64,000 bases of DNA. Source: an uncultured Eubacteriales bacterium. Its GTDB lineage: Bacteria > Bacillota > Clostridia > Oscillospirales > Acutalibacteraceae. Positions within the stretch are counted from its first letter, which is position 1, and the number at the start of each line of letters is the position of its first letter. Both the position numbers and the translations under genes were made by a program. The DNA lies in NCBI GenBank assembly GCA_934466515.1, contig CAKSLH010000001.1, forward strand, positions 124,001-188,000, written 5' to 3'. The notes under the pieces are model-generated. The model made no database searches and was not told the DNA's origin. It was given only the letters and a program-made list of their open reading frames with translations. Below are positions 1 to 8,235 of the stretch, piece by piece.

Positions 1-544
1 GAATTTCACTGCCGACATCGCATCTGAAGCCGTCTGCTTTAAAGCTTTTAACAAAAAACTCGCCGTTTTCAAAAAGATATTCCCTTAAGGCTTTATTTTT
101 ATAATTCAGCCTTGCAAAGGGCCAATCCTTTCCTACTAACGGAGTGCCGTCCTCATTTTGCAGAACAAAATCCGGATTATCCTTTAAAAACACCGCATTT
201 CTTCCGCAATGAAGATAAACAAGATCCAACAGTACCTTCATATTTAAACTGTGAGCACAGTCTATAAAATCCTTTAAATCCTCATTTGTTCCGTATTCGG
301 GGTCTACCGTAAAGTAGTCAGCCATTTTATAAGGATTAGAAGGGTTGTTACATTCCGATGCAATCTGTCTTGGGCTCCATGTTGCCTTATCGCTGTCAAC
401 ATCTGTTTTAAAACAGGCGGTAAGATAAATAATATCAATTCCAAGCTGTTTTAGCTCGCCTAAATGCTCCTTTGCCGCATTTAAGGTGCCTTCCTCGGTA
501 TATGTTCTGAGTGCCAACTGATAAATAACCTGATTTTTTACCAT
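1..544 (-). CDS. GH13 alpha-amylase family glycosidase (N-terminal 181 residues, cut by window edge)
   Basis: The minus-strand reading frame starts at ATG 544, preceded by a GGAG ribosome site, and stays open to the window edge, so only the N-terminal part is present. The TIM-barrel pattern of family GH13 is visible: a DLVYLHCG segment corresponds to conserved region I, and GFRCDVGSEI near the cut corresponds to region II, where the Asp is the catalytic nucleophile in this family. No signal peptide is seen, so a cytoplasmic enzyme acting on imported alpha-glucans or oligosaccharides is likely. The exact substrate cannot be read because the acid/base and third catalytic regions lie outside. 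The gene is divergent from the AraC-type regulator at 695, which is its probable controller. Confidence 0.88.
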   Translation of the reverse strand, partial: MVKNQVIYQLALRTYTEEGTLNAAKEHLGELKQLGIDIIYLTACFKTDVDSDKATWSPRQIASECNNPSNPYKMADYFTVDPEYGTNEDLKDFIDCAHSLNMKVLLDLVYLHCGRNAVFLKDNPDFVLQNEDGTPLVGKDWPFARLNYKNKALREYLFENGEFFVKSFKADGFRCDVGSEI

Positions 545-576
545 ATCTGTTCTCCTTTAAAGCTTTCTTTACTTTA

Positions 577-604
577 ATAGTACGCTTTAAAATTATTTTT
601 TCAA
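577..604 (-). promoter_or_regulatory. Promoter of the GH13 gene
   Basis: On the minus strand TTGAAA (599-604) is followed after 16 bases by TACTAT (577-582), about 30 bases upstream of the GH13 start codon. It lies back to back with the AraC promoter, leaving roughly 35 bp between the two -35 boxes for regulator binding. Confidence 0.6.
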
Positions 605-640
605 GGCGAAAAAACGATTTTTATTTACCAAAAACGCAAC

Positions 641-669
641 TTGAAACGGGAAATAAAATATGGTATATT
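641..669 (+). promoter_or_regulatory. Promoter of the AraC-type gene
   Basis: TTGAAA (641-646), a 17-base spacer and TATATT (664-669) precede an AGGAG ribosome site and ATG 695. The predicted 5' leader is only about 20 bases, so the transcript begins next to the ribosome site. Confidence 0.6.
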
Positions 670-694
670 ATTTTAAAAGGAGCGTGTATTTAAA

Positions 695-1456
695 ATGATT
701 GACAGTTCTTTTTACATATCGGATTTTATCGGTGCCTTTACCATAAATCGCAACAAATCAAGCTTTAAGACCGAAAAAAGAAGCTTTTCAGTTTTAAGCT
801 ACAGGCACCAAGGAAGCACCGAATTTATTCAGGATGGAAATTCCGTTAAAATCGAAGAGGGTCAGACTGTTTTTATTCCGCCTGATACCGTATACGCTCA
901 GTCCGCAAGCAAGGACGAAAGACTTACGGCTATACATTTCAATTCAAATTATCCGATTTTTGAAAAAATTACACCGATTAAAACCTTTGAAAATTCCGAG
1001 GTGAAAAATCTGTTTATAAAGCTTGCGCAAATCAGTGCAAGCGGAAACGAAAATCACCTTGAGGCACTTTCTTTATTCTATTCCCTGCTTAACACCCTTT
1101 TTTGCAGAGATGCCGATAATATGAAAGCCGATTACCCGAAGGTATTAAGAGAAGCAATGAAAATATTTAACAGTCGGTTTTATTCGGAAAAAATCTGCGT
1201 TTCTTATGTTGCCGACAGCTTGAATGTTTCAGGCTCTTATCTGCGGCATATTTTCTCGGTCTATCTCGGAATTTCTCCCGCAAAATATCTTTTAAGACTG
1301 CGCACCGATAATGCAAAGCGTCTTCTTGAAAGCGGATATTATTCTGTTTCGGAAATTGCTGAAATGTGCGGATATCAAGACCCGAAAACCTTTTCTGTTG
1401 CCTTTAAGGGCGCTACGGGAAAGTCCCCTGTTCAGTATATAAAATCCCTAATATAA
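695..1456 (+). CDS. AraC family transcriptional regulator
   Basis: This 253-residue protein has a cupin-like N-terminal sensing domain (the EEGQTVFIPPDTVY stretch is typical of the jelly-roll arm) and a C-terminal double helix-turn-helix DNA-binding domain of the AraC/XylS family. The second HTH is recognisable in the segment SVSEIAEMCGYQDPKTFSVA followed by GKSPVQYIKS. It is divergent from a GH13 glycosidase, which by analogy with many Firmicute sugar loci suggests it senses a sugar and activates the neighbouring gene; that link is inferred. It ends in a 15-bp terminator hairpin shared with the convergent dut gene. The start is supported by AGGAG upstream. Confidence 0.9.
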   Translation: MIDSSFYISDFIGAFTINRNKSSFKTEKRSFSVLSYRHQGSTEFIQDGNSVKIEEGQTVFIPPDTVYAQSASKDERLTAIHFNSNYPIFEKITPIKTFENSEVKNLFIKLAQISASGNENHLEALSLFYSLLNTLFCRDADNMKADYPKVLREAMKIFNSRFYSEKICVSYVADSLNVSGSYLRHIFSVYLGISPAKYLLRLRTDNAKRLLESGYYSVSEIAEMCGYQDPKTFSVAFKGATGKSPVQYIKSLI

Positions 1457-1458
1457 CA

Positions 1459-1492
1459 GCACCCATCTTATAGACATCTATAAGATGGGTGC
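1459..1492. terminator. Bidirectional terminator between araC-type gene and dut
   Basis: A perfect 15-bp stem (1459-1473 with 1478-1492) and a 4-base loop sit between two convergent genes. The T-tract is weak on both sides, so termination relies on stem strength. Confidence 0.6.
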
Positions 1493-1521
1493 ATTGCTTT
1501 AGTTTCTGATAAATTTAAAAT

Positions 1522-1959
1522 TTATTTTCCGGTGCTTCCGAAGCCGCCGGCACCGCGCTCGGTTTCATCAAGAGAATCGGTCTCGATAAATTCGGTACTT
1601 AAATAAGGCATAATCACAAGCTGAGCTATCCGCTCGCCGTTTTCAACTGTTTTTACCTCATCGGTATCGTTATGAAGAGCGACTATATACTCTCCCCTGT
1701 AATCCGAATCGGCAACGCCTACGCAGTTTGCCGGTCTGAGCCCCTGTTTAAGGGCAAGACCGCTTCTTGCAAAGATTGCCCCGAAATATCCGTCGGGAAC
1801 GGCAACCGACAGTCCCGTTCCGATTTTTTCGGTTTTATGGGGAGCGATATCAACCTTATCCGAATCAAGGCAGGCATAAAGGTCATACCCTGCCGCCTGC
1901 CTTGAACCGCGTGTAGGAATAACGGCATTTTCTTTTATTTTTTTTATTTTTATCTGCAT
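1522..1959 (-). CDS. dut: dUTP diphosphatase (dUTPase)
   Basis: This 145-residue protein is a trimeric dUTPase that hydrolyses dUTP to dUMP and pyrophosphate, keeping uracil out of DNA and supplying dUMP for dTMP synthesis. All five family motifs are visible in order: AGYDLYA (I), ARSGLALKQGL (II), GVADSDYRGE (III), NGERIAQLV (IV) and the C-terminal flexible GAGGFGSTG (V). Motif II has ARSGLA rather than the common PRSSLA. The gene follows nrdG by 12 bases, so it is likely co-transcribed with the anaerobic ribonucleotide reductase; together they supply deoxynucleotides. Confidence 0.97.
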   Translation of the reverse strand: MQIKIKKIKENAVIPTRGSRQAAGYDLYACLDSDKVDIAPHKTEKIGTGLSVAVPDGYFGAIFARSGLALKQGLRPANCVGVADSDYRGEYIVALHNDTDEVKTVENGERIAQLVIMPYLSTEFIETDSLDETERGAGGFGSTGK

Positions 1960-1971
1960 AGATTTTCTCCT

Positions 1972-2493
1972 TCAGATATCCAAAAGCACTATTTTATTTT
2001 CGGCTCTTGTCTTATTAAGATCAATAATTCTTTGGTTTTCACTGCCTCTGAACTTAAGCCTGATATTCTTTTTTTCCTCGACAAACTTTCCGTCTACAAG
2101 GACATCAATATTATTAAGCATTCTGTCGGTGAATTCGGTTCGGCAGTACTCCCCGTCAGTTTTGAGCTTTTCAAGGGTAAAACCCGTGTAGCACCAAATT
2201 GTTTTTTCGGGCATTTCCTTTTTTACTCTGTCTGTCAGCTTTAAAAGCTCACCTTGATTTTTAGGCTCAAAGGGCTCTCCGCCGAGAAGTGTAAGACCCG
2301 TTACAAAATCGGGCTTTAAAAGCTCAATTATTCTGTTTTCGGTTTCGGCGGTGTATTCCTCTCCGAAATTAAAATCCCATGTCTGCTCATTAAAGCAACC
2401 CTTACACCTATTCGTACACCCCGAAACAAACAGAGATACTCTTACTCCTATACCGTTAGCAATATCGCGCTCTTTTATTTCGCCGTAAAACAT
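1972..2493 (-). CDS. nrdG: Anaerobic ribonucleoside-triphosphate reductase activating protein
   Basis: NrdG is the radical-SAM activase that installs the glycyl radical on NrdD. The protein has the CTNRCKGC (CX3CX2C) motif that binds the [4Fe-4S] cluster and the LTLLGGEP segment typical of radical-SAM proteins. An in-frame upstream extension to 2547 exists, but the family usually begins near the sequence MFYGEIKERD, and ATG 2493 lies two bases after the nrdD stop codon, which suggests translational coupling; I therefore place the start there (173 residues). It lies between nrdD and dut in the same direction. Confidence 0.95.
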   Translation of the reverse strand: MFYGEIKERDIANGIGVRVSLFVSGCTNRCKGCFNEQTWDFNFGEEYTAETENRIIELLKPDFVTGLTLLGGEPFEPKNQGELLKLTDRVKKEMPEKTIWCYTGFTLEKLKTDGEYCRTEFTDRMLNNIDVLVDGKFVEEKKNIRLKFRGSENQRIIDLNKTRAENKIVLLDI

Positions 2494-2495
2494 AA

Positions 2496-4670
2496 TTATA
2501 AATGAAGAACTCTTTCCTTGATTTCCTGAGTTCTGCCCTGATTCCAAAACTGAGTGCCGATATATCCGCAGGTTCTTCTTGCGACATTCATTTTGTCCTG
2601 ATCGGTGTTTCCGCAGTCCGGGCAGTACCAGATAAGCTTTCCGTCCTTATCCTCTCTTATCTGCATTTCGCCGTTATATCCGCATACCTGACAGTAATCA
2701 CTCTTAGTATTAAGCTCAGCGTACATAATATGGTTATAAATAAACTTCATTACGCTTAAAACCGCAGGAATGTTATTCTGCATATCGGGAACTTCCACAT
2801 AAGAAATAGCGCCGCCCGGGGAAAGAGCTTGGAATTTCGATTCAAGCTCAAGCTTTTTGAATGCGTCAATCTTCTCGGTTACATGAACATGATAAGAATT
2901 TGTTATATAGTTTTTATCCGTAACATTTTTGACTATTCCGAAACGCTTTTGCAGGCATTTTGCGAATTTATAGGTTGTGCTTTCAAGAGGTGTGCCGTAA
3001 AGCGAGTAGTCGATATCCTCCTCCGCTTTCCATTTTGCGGTATACTCATTGAGCTTTTTCATTATTTGAAGCCCTAATTCCTCGCCCTCTTTTTCGGTAA
3101 GCTTTTTGCCGATAAGAGAATATACGCATTCCCAAAGACCTGCATATCCTAAAGAAAGGGTCGAATAACCGCCGTGGAGATATTTATCAATCGTCTCGCC
3201 CTTTTTAAGCCTTAAAAGCGCGCCGTGCTGCCAAAGAATCGGTGCGGCGTCAGAAAGGGTGCCGGTAAGTCTTTCATGGCGGCATTTAAGAGCAGTATGG
3301 CAAAGCTCCATTCTTTCATCGAATATTTCCCAGAATTTTTTCATATCCTTATTGGCCGAAAGACCGATATCGACAAGGTTGACTGTAACAACACCCTGAT
3401 TGAATCTTCCGTAATACTTAGGCTTTCCGTTTTCATCAACATAAGGAGTTAAGAAGCTTCTGCAGCCCATGCAGGTATAGCAATGGCCCTCGCCGTTTTT
3501 ATCAATTTTATTCTGAAGCATTATCTTTTCGGAAATATAATCCGGAACCATACGCTTCGCAGTGCATTTAGCGGCAAGCTCTGTTAAATAAAAATACGGT
3601 GCGTCCTCAGAAATATTATCCTCTTCAAGAACATAAATAAGCTTAGGAAACGCAGGAGTTATCCAAACGCCCTTTTCATTCTTAACGCCCTGAATTCTTT
3701 GCTTTAAGGTTTCTTCGATAATCATAGCAAGGTCGGCTTTTTCCTGAGGATCCTTTGTTTCATTAAGATACATAAATACTGTTACAAAAGGAGCCTGTCC
3801 GTTTGTGGTAAGAAGCGTTACAACCTGATACTGAATCATCTGAATTCCCTTGCGGACTTCCTCGCGCAGACGCTTTTCAACAATTTTTTCAAGCTTATCC
3901 TTATCCGTACAGCCAACCTCTGCAAGCTCTTCCTTTACAGCCGCTGTTATCTTTTCACGGCTTATCTGAACGAAGGGCGCAAGATGTGTAAGAGAAATGC
4001 TCTGTCCGCCGTACTGGCTTGAAGCAACCTGAGCTATAATCTGAGTTGCGATATTGCAGGCAGTCGAAAAACTATGCGGCTTTTCAATTAAGGTTCCGCT
4101 GATAACGGTACCGTTCTGCAGCATATCCTCAAGATTTACAAGGTCGCAGTTATGCATGTGCTGAGCAAAATAATCCGCGTCATGAAAATGGATAAGACCC
4201 TGCTCATGAGCCTCTACAACCTCGGCAGGAAGAAGAATTCTTTTTGTGATATCCTTACTTACCTCACCTGCCATATAGTCGCGCTGAACGCTGTTGACAG
4301 TTGGATTTTTATTGGAGTTTTCCTGCTTAACTTCCTCATTATTGCATTCGATAAGGGCTAAAATCTGCTCATCTGTCGTATTGGACTTACGGATAAGCTG
4401 GCGGTTATAACGGTAGGTTATATACCTTCTGGCAACCGAAAAAGCTCGCTGATTCATTATCTGATCTTCTACAATATCCTGTATTTCCTCAACGCCCAAG
4501 GCTCTGTTGATATTTCTTATTGCAAGCTCAACATCCTCTGCAATACGCTTTATCTGAATTTCGCTCATTCGCTCACTCGGAACTACGCTTTCATTCGCCT
4601 TTGTTACGGCAATAATTATTTTTGCAGGATCAAATTCGACTTCGGCGCCGCTTCTTTTAATGATTTTCAT
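2496..4670 (-). CDS. nrdD: Anaerobic (class III) ribonucleoside-triphosphate reductase
   Basis: This 724-residue enzyme reduces ribonucleoside triphosphates to deoxynucleotides under strict anaerobiosis. An N-terminal ATP-cone (starting IKRSGAEVEFDP) gives allosteric control. The catalytic barrel carries the CYTCMGCRSF segment. Near the C-terminus two CXXC pairs (CQVCG and CPDCG) form the zinc site, and the glycyl-radical segment RRTCGYIGTQFWNQGR holds the radical glycine. Its partner nrdG follows directly. A promoter at 4749-4776 and a candidate NrdR box at 4687-4702 lie upstream. No aerobic class I or II reductase is seen in this window. Confidence 0.97.
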   Translation of the reverse strand: MKIIKRSGAEVEFDPAKIIIAVTKANESVVPSERMSEIQIKRIAEDVELAIRNINRALGVEEIQDIVEDQIMNQRAFSVARRYITYRYNRQLIRKSNTTDEQILALIECNNEEVKQENSNKNPTVNSVQRDYMAGEVSKDITKRILLPAEVVEAHEQGLIHFHDADYFAQHMHNCDLVNLEDMLQNGTVISGTLIEKPHSFSTACNIATQIIAQVASSQYGGQSISLTHLAPFVQISREKITAAVKEELAEVGCTDKDKLEKIVEKRLREEVRKGIQMIQYQVVTLLTTNGQAPFVTVFMYLNETKDPQEKADLAMIIEETLKQRIQGVKNEKGVWITPAFPKLIYVLEEDNISEDAPYFYLTELAAKCTAKRMVPDYISEKIMLQNKIDKNGEGHCYTCMGCRSFLTPYVDENGKPKYYGRFNQGVVTVNLVDIGLSANKDMKKFWEIFDERMELCHTALKCRHERLTGTLSDAAPILWQHGALLRLKKGETIDKYLHGGYSTLSLGYAGLWECVYSLIGKKLTEKEGEELGLQIMKKLNEYTAKWKAEEDIDYSLYGTPLESTTYKFAKCLQKRFGIVKNVTDKNYITNSYHVHVTEKIDAFKKLELESKFQALSPGGAISYVEVPDMQNNIPAVLSVMKFIYNHIMYAELNTKSDYCQVCGYNGEMQIREDKDGKLIWYCPDCGNTDQDKMNVARRTCGYIGTQFWNQGRTQEIKERVLHL

Positions 4671-4686
4671 CCTTATTCCTCCCGAA

Positions 4687-4702
4687 ACACTAAATATTGT
4701 GG
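4687..4702 (-). promoter_or_regulatory. Candidate NrdR box in the nrdD leader
   Basis: The 16-base sequence matches the palindromic NrdR consensus (ACAC, AT-rich centre, GTGT) at 13 of 16 positions by eye. It is about 20 bases upstream of the nrdD start and downstream of the predicted promoter. A second, weaker match lies at 4877-4892. NrdR boxes usually occur as close pairs, so the wide spacing here lowers confidence. Confidence 0.35.
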
Positions 4703-4748
4703 TTTATTGAAACTGCAGTCACAACTGCTTGATTTGCTAAGTGAATTT

Positions 4749-4776
4749 ATTATACCACTATTTAAGAAATTTTCAA
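4749..4776 (-). promoter_or_regulatory. Promoter of nrdDG-dut
   Basis: TTGAAA (4771-4776), a 16-base spacer and TATAAT (4749-4754) on the minus strand predict a start near 4742 and a leader of about 70 bases. Upstream, 4777-4922 is AT-rich with no gene; it has a 9-bp inverted repeat (4820-4828 with 4844-4852) and a 6-bp palindrome near 4894-4909 of unknown role. Confidence 0.65.
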
Positions 4777-4922
4777 TAGCAAAAAACGATTTACTTTTCA
4801 ATTTTACTTTTTTTATCGGAATTTACAAAATATTTTTTTCAAATTGTAAATTTTAACTATAAGTAATTTGAAAAAACTACTACATATAGTATCACATGTT
4901 TTATAACATGCTTATATATAGT

Positions 4923-4954
4923 AAAAAAGTCCTGTTGTTAAGCAGGACTTTTTA
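4923..4954 (-). terminator. Terminator of the DUF2156-GNAT gene
   Basis: An 8-bp stem (4927-4934 with 4943-4950), followed on the minus strand by a T-run, starts immediately after the stop codon. Confidence 0.75.
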
Positions 4955-6334
4955 TTCAAGCGTTTCGGAAAAATCAATATCGCTGATTTCCTTTAAATTT
5001 TCCCCGTATACCATAACGGTCTCGCCGTCAAAAACGGGTCTGCAATATTTTTGCAAATCCTTATGGGGCTTTGAAGCCTTAATTTTATTATCCGAATTTT
5101 TATTTATAAGCGCCTCTTTAAATCCAAACTTTTCATAGAAAGGAATAAGGGTGCTGTCGGTAGGCTTTAAGAAAACCAACCCGTCAATATTTTCTAGGGT
5201 TTTTAAAATCAGATCTGACATCATTCCCTGCCCTCTCCTGCTTTCGTCGGTTGCGGCGGCATACAGATAATACGCTTTTTCGGTTTTATTCTTTAATTCA
5301 AAAGTACAGGGAATCAAGAAAAACATTGAAAGGATTTCGCCGTTTTCCTCTTTGTATTTTATAAATTTTTCAAAATCCGAAAAAAGCTTAGGGTCAAATT
5401 CAAGATCCCATCCGAATGCGGAAGAATAAAGACCGATAAACTTATCCGCAAAAGAATTCTGCTTTGCAAAACAGAAATATTTTTTTATTTTTTTCACAGG
5501 ATGATAGGAAAGCTTTGCCTTTCTGAGTCCCTCAAGGCCCATATCGTCCTCTCGGTTTAAAAATTCAAAGGAATTTATCTCATTTTTGGCAAACTCGCGG
5601 TTTATAACCGAATAGGCGGTCATATATTCGCTCAAAGCCTTTTCAAAATGAACATCTGCTACATTATTGCTGATTTTCGAGCCTACCGTGAAAGCAACAG
5701 TTTTTTCGTTTACCTTTATAAGTCCTCCGAAAACAGGAAGCCTTGAATAATTATCAAGGACATCGAACATCGCCTTTTTTTCGGCTTCAAGGTCCTCATC
5801 ATCCTTAAGGTAGTTTTCCTGATACCATTTTTCGGCGCATTCTCTTACAGAGGCGATATTATCTGCGCTTATGCTTTCATACTTCCAGTCATACATTTTT
5901 GAAAACGCCGCAATGTGATTTCTTTTGGAATGATATTTTTTCCCCTTAAGCTCCGCTAAATCAGAGGTTTTATAGATATAATCGTCATTATCGGGGGTAT
6001 ACGCAAAATGGTAATAATCGCCGTAATTTTCTTTAAGCCATGAAAGAGCCTTGCCCTCAGGCAGAAAAAAAGGCGGATATTTTAAGCCCGTTATTTCCCT
6101 TATAATTCCAAATCCTTTTTCATGGTCTGTAAACGGAAGAAGATAGAAAAAGCCTGTTTTTTCATTGCCGAATCTGGTAATCAAAATATCATCGGAAACG
6201 GCAAAGCATGTGCCGTATAGCTTCTGCCAAATATAAAGGGTCATAAATCCTGTTTCGCAGGATTCGTTATCGCCTACAAAAAGATATTTATTTAATTTTT
6301 CAAAGTCTTGTATTTGAAATTTCGAAAATTCCAA
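4952..6334 (-). CDS. DUF2156 domain protein fused to a GNAT acetyltransferase domain
   Basis: Residues about 1-290 resemble DUF2156, a double GNAT-fold domain found in phosphatidylglycerol lysyltransferase C-termini and in stand-alone Firmicute proteins. Residues about 310-440 look like a separate GNAT N-acetyltransferase, with the acetyl-CoA loop pattern RRGQGM preceded by YLYAAATD. The substrate is unknown. A longer frame to 6394 would start inside the predicted -35 box, so I place the start at TTG 6334, preceded by AAAGGAAAG; this gives 460 residues. The gene is monocistronic, with its own promoter at 6366-6394 and a terminator. The two acyl-transfer folds in one chain suggest aminoacyl or acyl transfer, but no function should be assigned. 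Confidence 0.75.
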   Translation of the reverse strand: MEFSKFQIQDFEKLNKYLFVGDNESCETGFMTLYIWQKLYGTCFAVSDDILITRFGNEKTGFFYLLPFTDHEKGFGIIREITGLKYPPFFLPEGKALSWLKENYGDYYHFAYTPDNDDYIYKTSDLAELKGKKYHSKRNHIAAFSKMYDWKYESISADNIASVRECAEKWYQENYLKDDEDLEAEKKAMFDVLDNYSRLPVFGGLIKVNEKTVAFTVGSKISNNVADVHFEKALSEYMTAYSVINREFAKNEINSFEFLNREDDMGLEGLRKAKLSYHPVKKIKKYFCFAKQNSFADKFIGLYSSAFGWDLEFDPKLFSDFEKFIKYKEENGEILSMFFLIPCTFELKNKTEKAYYLYAAATDESRRGQGMMSDLILKTLENIDGLVFLKPTDSTLIPFYEKFGFKEALINKNSDNKIKASKPHKDLQKYCRPVFDGETVMVYGENLKEISDIDFSETLE

Positions 6335-6365
6335 TTTTTTCTTTCCTTTTTTACAATATGCGATT

Positions 6366-6394
6366 ATTTTACCACAAAATATTGCAGAAATCAA
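6366..6394 (-). promoter_or_regulatory. Promoter of the DUF2156-GNAT gene
   Basis: TTGATT (6389-6394), a 17-base spacer and TAAAAT (6366-6371) lie just after the hemolysin III stop codon. The box overlaps the longer in-frame start, which argues for the TTG start at 6334. Confidence 0.6.
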
Positions 6395-6396
6395 CT

Positions 6397-7068
6397 TTAT
6401 AATACATAAAAGAAAATGCAGAAGAATTGAAGAAGGCTGCCGAGAACAACAAATATATGAAATACAGAGTGCATATATCTATGCTTTGAGCCGAGTCCGT
6501 AAAGCACGGCGCCGACTGTATATGAAATTCCGCCCAAAAGCAAAAATATAAGACCCGTTACAGGAACCGTTTTAATAACAGGCTTTGCGAAGAAAACAAC
6601 GCACCAGCCGGTCAGAATATAACAAATCATCGAAAGCACCGAAAACTTTTTAAGGTCGATTGCGGTAAAAACGCATGCCGTTATCAAAAATCCCCACACA
6701 AGACCGAAAAGCACCCAGCCTAAAGCGGTGCTGTATTTTCTGACGGCGCAAAGCGCAATAGGAGTATATGTGCCGCCTATCAGAAAATAAATTGTACAGT
6801 GGTCTATAACCTGCATCACCTTTTTTGAGGTGCCCTTCTTAAGTCCGTGATAAACGCTTGACATGGTATAGAGAATAACCATACTTGCTCCGTAAATCGA
6901 GCAGGAAACCACACCGTAAGCGTCCGAAGCGAGCGCGGCTTTGATAACGCATAAAGCGAGCGCCGCAATACCGAAAGCGCCGCCGACTATATGCGACACC
7001 ATATTGAATATTTCTTCGCCCTTGGTATAATCGGGCAATTTTCTGTCAGCTAATTTTGTTCTGCACAT
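6397..7068 (-). CDS. Hemolysin III / PAQR family membrane protein
   Basis: The 223-residue protein has about seven hydrophobic membrane segments and the metal-binding pattern of the PAQR/HlyIII family: SSVYHG after the second segment, DHCTIYFLIGGTYTP in the middle, and HSVFHIFVVLG near the C-terminus, which together supply the conserved Ser, His, Asp and His residues. Despite the name, a haemolytic role is not established for most members; they are thought to be membrane hydrolases or receptors with ceramidase-like architecture. AGGAGG precedes the ATG. It stands alone between the DegV and DUF2156 genes. Confidence 0.93.
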   Translation of the reverse strand: MCRTKLADRKLPDYTKGEEIFNMVSHIVGGAFGIAALALCVIKAALASDAYGVVSCSIYGASMVILYTMSSVYHGLKKGTSKKVMQVIDHCTIYFLIGGTYTPIALCAVRKYSTALGWVLFGLVWGFLITACVFTAIDLKKFSVLSMICYILTGWCVVFFAKPVIKTVPVTGLIFLLLGGISYTVGAVLYGLGSKHRYMHSVFHIFVVLGSLLQFFCIFFYVL

Positions 7069-7160
7069 GAATATTCCTCCTTTAAAGTTTAATTTAATTT
7101 TATTTTAAGATATTTAAAAAGTAAACCTAAGCTTAGTATTTTAATGTCCATAGATAAAAA

Positions 7161-7200
7161 TTCTGTCGGTAGAATAAATTTTTTTAATCTACCGACAGAA
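7161..7200 (-). terminator. Terminator of the DegV gene
   Basis: A perfect 13-bp stem (7161-7173 with 7188-7200) with an AT-rich loop is followed by TTTTT on the minus strand, 10 bases after the DegV stop codon. Confidence 0.8.
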
Positions 7201-7209
7201 GAATTCGCA

Positions 7210-8061
7210 TTATTTAAAGAAAAACAAAGCTACTGTCCCCGGACCTACATGCGCGCCCGTTACAGGTTCATAGCAGACTGTAAGACAATTGCCCTTAAAT
7301 CCTTTCTCGGCTAAAAGCTCCTTTAAATATTCGGCATCCGCCTCATCGTCGGCATGAGCAATACCTATATCCTCCGATTTATCTGAGCAAAGCTCCTCGT
7401 AATAAGCGGCAAGAGAAGAAAGCGCATTATTTCTGCCGCGGATTTTCGCGCACATAACGATTTTGCCCTCATCGTCGCCTCTTAAAACAGGCTTTATTTT
7501 CAGTACCGTTCCTACGGCGCTTGCAAGTCTGCTTATTCTTCCGCCGCGCTTTAAATACTCAAGGTCATCAACGGTAAAATACTGGCAGATTTTTTCAGTC
7601 AATTCCTCAGCCTTTTCTTTGACCGTTTCAAAATCGGCGCCCGACTCTAACAGCTTTGCGATTTTTATAACCTGAAGTCCCTCGCCTAAAGAAGCGGCAA
7701 GCGAATTTATAATTGCAATTTTTCTGTCAGTATATATTTCCCGTAATTCCTCGGCTGCCATCACCGCCGCATGTGCCGTTCCGCTTATGCCTCCGGACAT
7801 TGTTATATAAATAACGTCGCTGCCGTTTTTAAGTTCCTCTTCAAGTGACTCATATATAAGCGTTGAATTTATCATAGAGGTCTTAACGTCGGCTCCGTTT
7901 CTCATAGAATCGTAAAAATACTTTCCGTCAAAATCGGAATTAACATTATATTCGATTTTTTTACCGTTTACGGAGTATCCGAAAGGAATTACTTTAATAC
8001 CGTAAAGATTGATTATCTCATTTGTAAGGTTTGCAGAAGTATCAGTAAAAAGTTTTATCAT
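7210..8061 (-). CDS. DegV family fatty-acid-binding protein (FakB-like)
   Basis: The 283-residue protein begins MIKLFTDTSANL, the standard DegV N-terminus, and continues with TSMIN and a long SGGISGT-type loop that contacts the lipid carboxylate in FakB structures. DegV/FakB proteins present fatty acids to the kinase FakA for acyl-phosphate formation; no fakA is in this window, so that role is taken from the family. An in-frame extension to 8148 runs through the promoter, so the start is set at ATG 8061 behind GGTGAT. It is a single-gene unit with its own promoter and terminator. Confidence 0.92.
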   Translation of the reverse strand: MIKLFTDTSANLTNEIINLYGIKVIPFGYSVNGKKIEYNVNSDFDGKYFYDSMRNGADVKTSMINSTLIYESLEEELKNGSDVIYITMSGGISGTAHAAVMAAEELREIYTDRKIAIINSLAASLGEGLQVIKIAKLLESGADFETVKEKAEELTEKICQYFTVDDLEYLKRGGRISRLASAVGTVLKIKPVLRGDDEGKIVMCAKIRGRNNALSSLAAYYEELCSDKSEDIGIAHADDEADAEYLKELLAEKGFKGNCLTVCYEPVTGAHVGPGTVALFFFK

Positions 8062-8107
8062 GTCATCACCGTTTTTTAGTTTTTTACGAGATTTACCCGT
8101 CCAATTT

Positions 8108-8136
8108 ATAGTATGGCATAAAAAGGTTTTTTTCAA
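8108..8136 (-). promoter_or_regulatory. Promoter of the DegV gene
   Basis: TTGAAA (8131-8136), a 17-base spacer and TACTAT (8108-8113) on the minus strand, about 45 bases upstream of ATG 8061. Confidence 0.65.
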
Positions 8137-8149
8137 TCTACAGGGCAAA

Positions 8150-8222
8150 AATCGGACTCTACTGTTAAAAGAGTCCGATTCTACTAAATTTAAGCAGTCT
8201 CTTTAAAAAATAGAGACTGCTT
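8150..8222 (-). terminator. Tandem terminator hairpins after nadE
   Basis: Two hairpins follow the nadE stop: an 11-bp stem (8192-8202 with 8212-8222) without a clear T-run, then an 11-bp stem (8150-8160 with 8170-8180) followed by TTTTT on the minus strand. The second is a regular intrinsic terminator. Confidence 0.75.
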
Positions 8223-8235
8223 AAAAAAGCTTTAT

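Noticed and set aside
2032..2244. Plus-strand frames opposite nrdG and nrdD.
   Set aside because: Antisense shadows with hydrophobic random composition and no ribosome sites.
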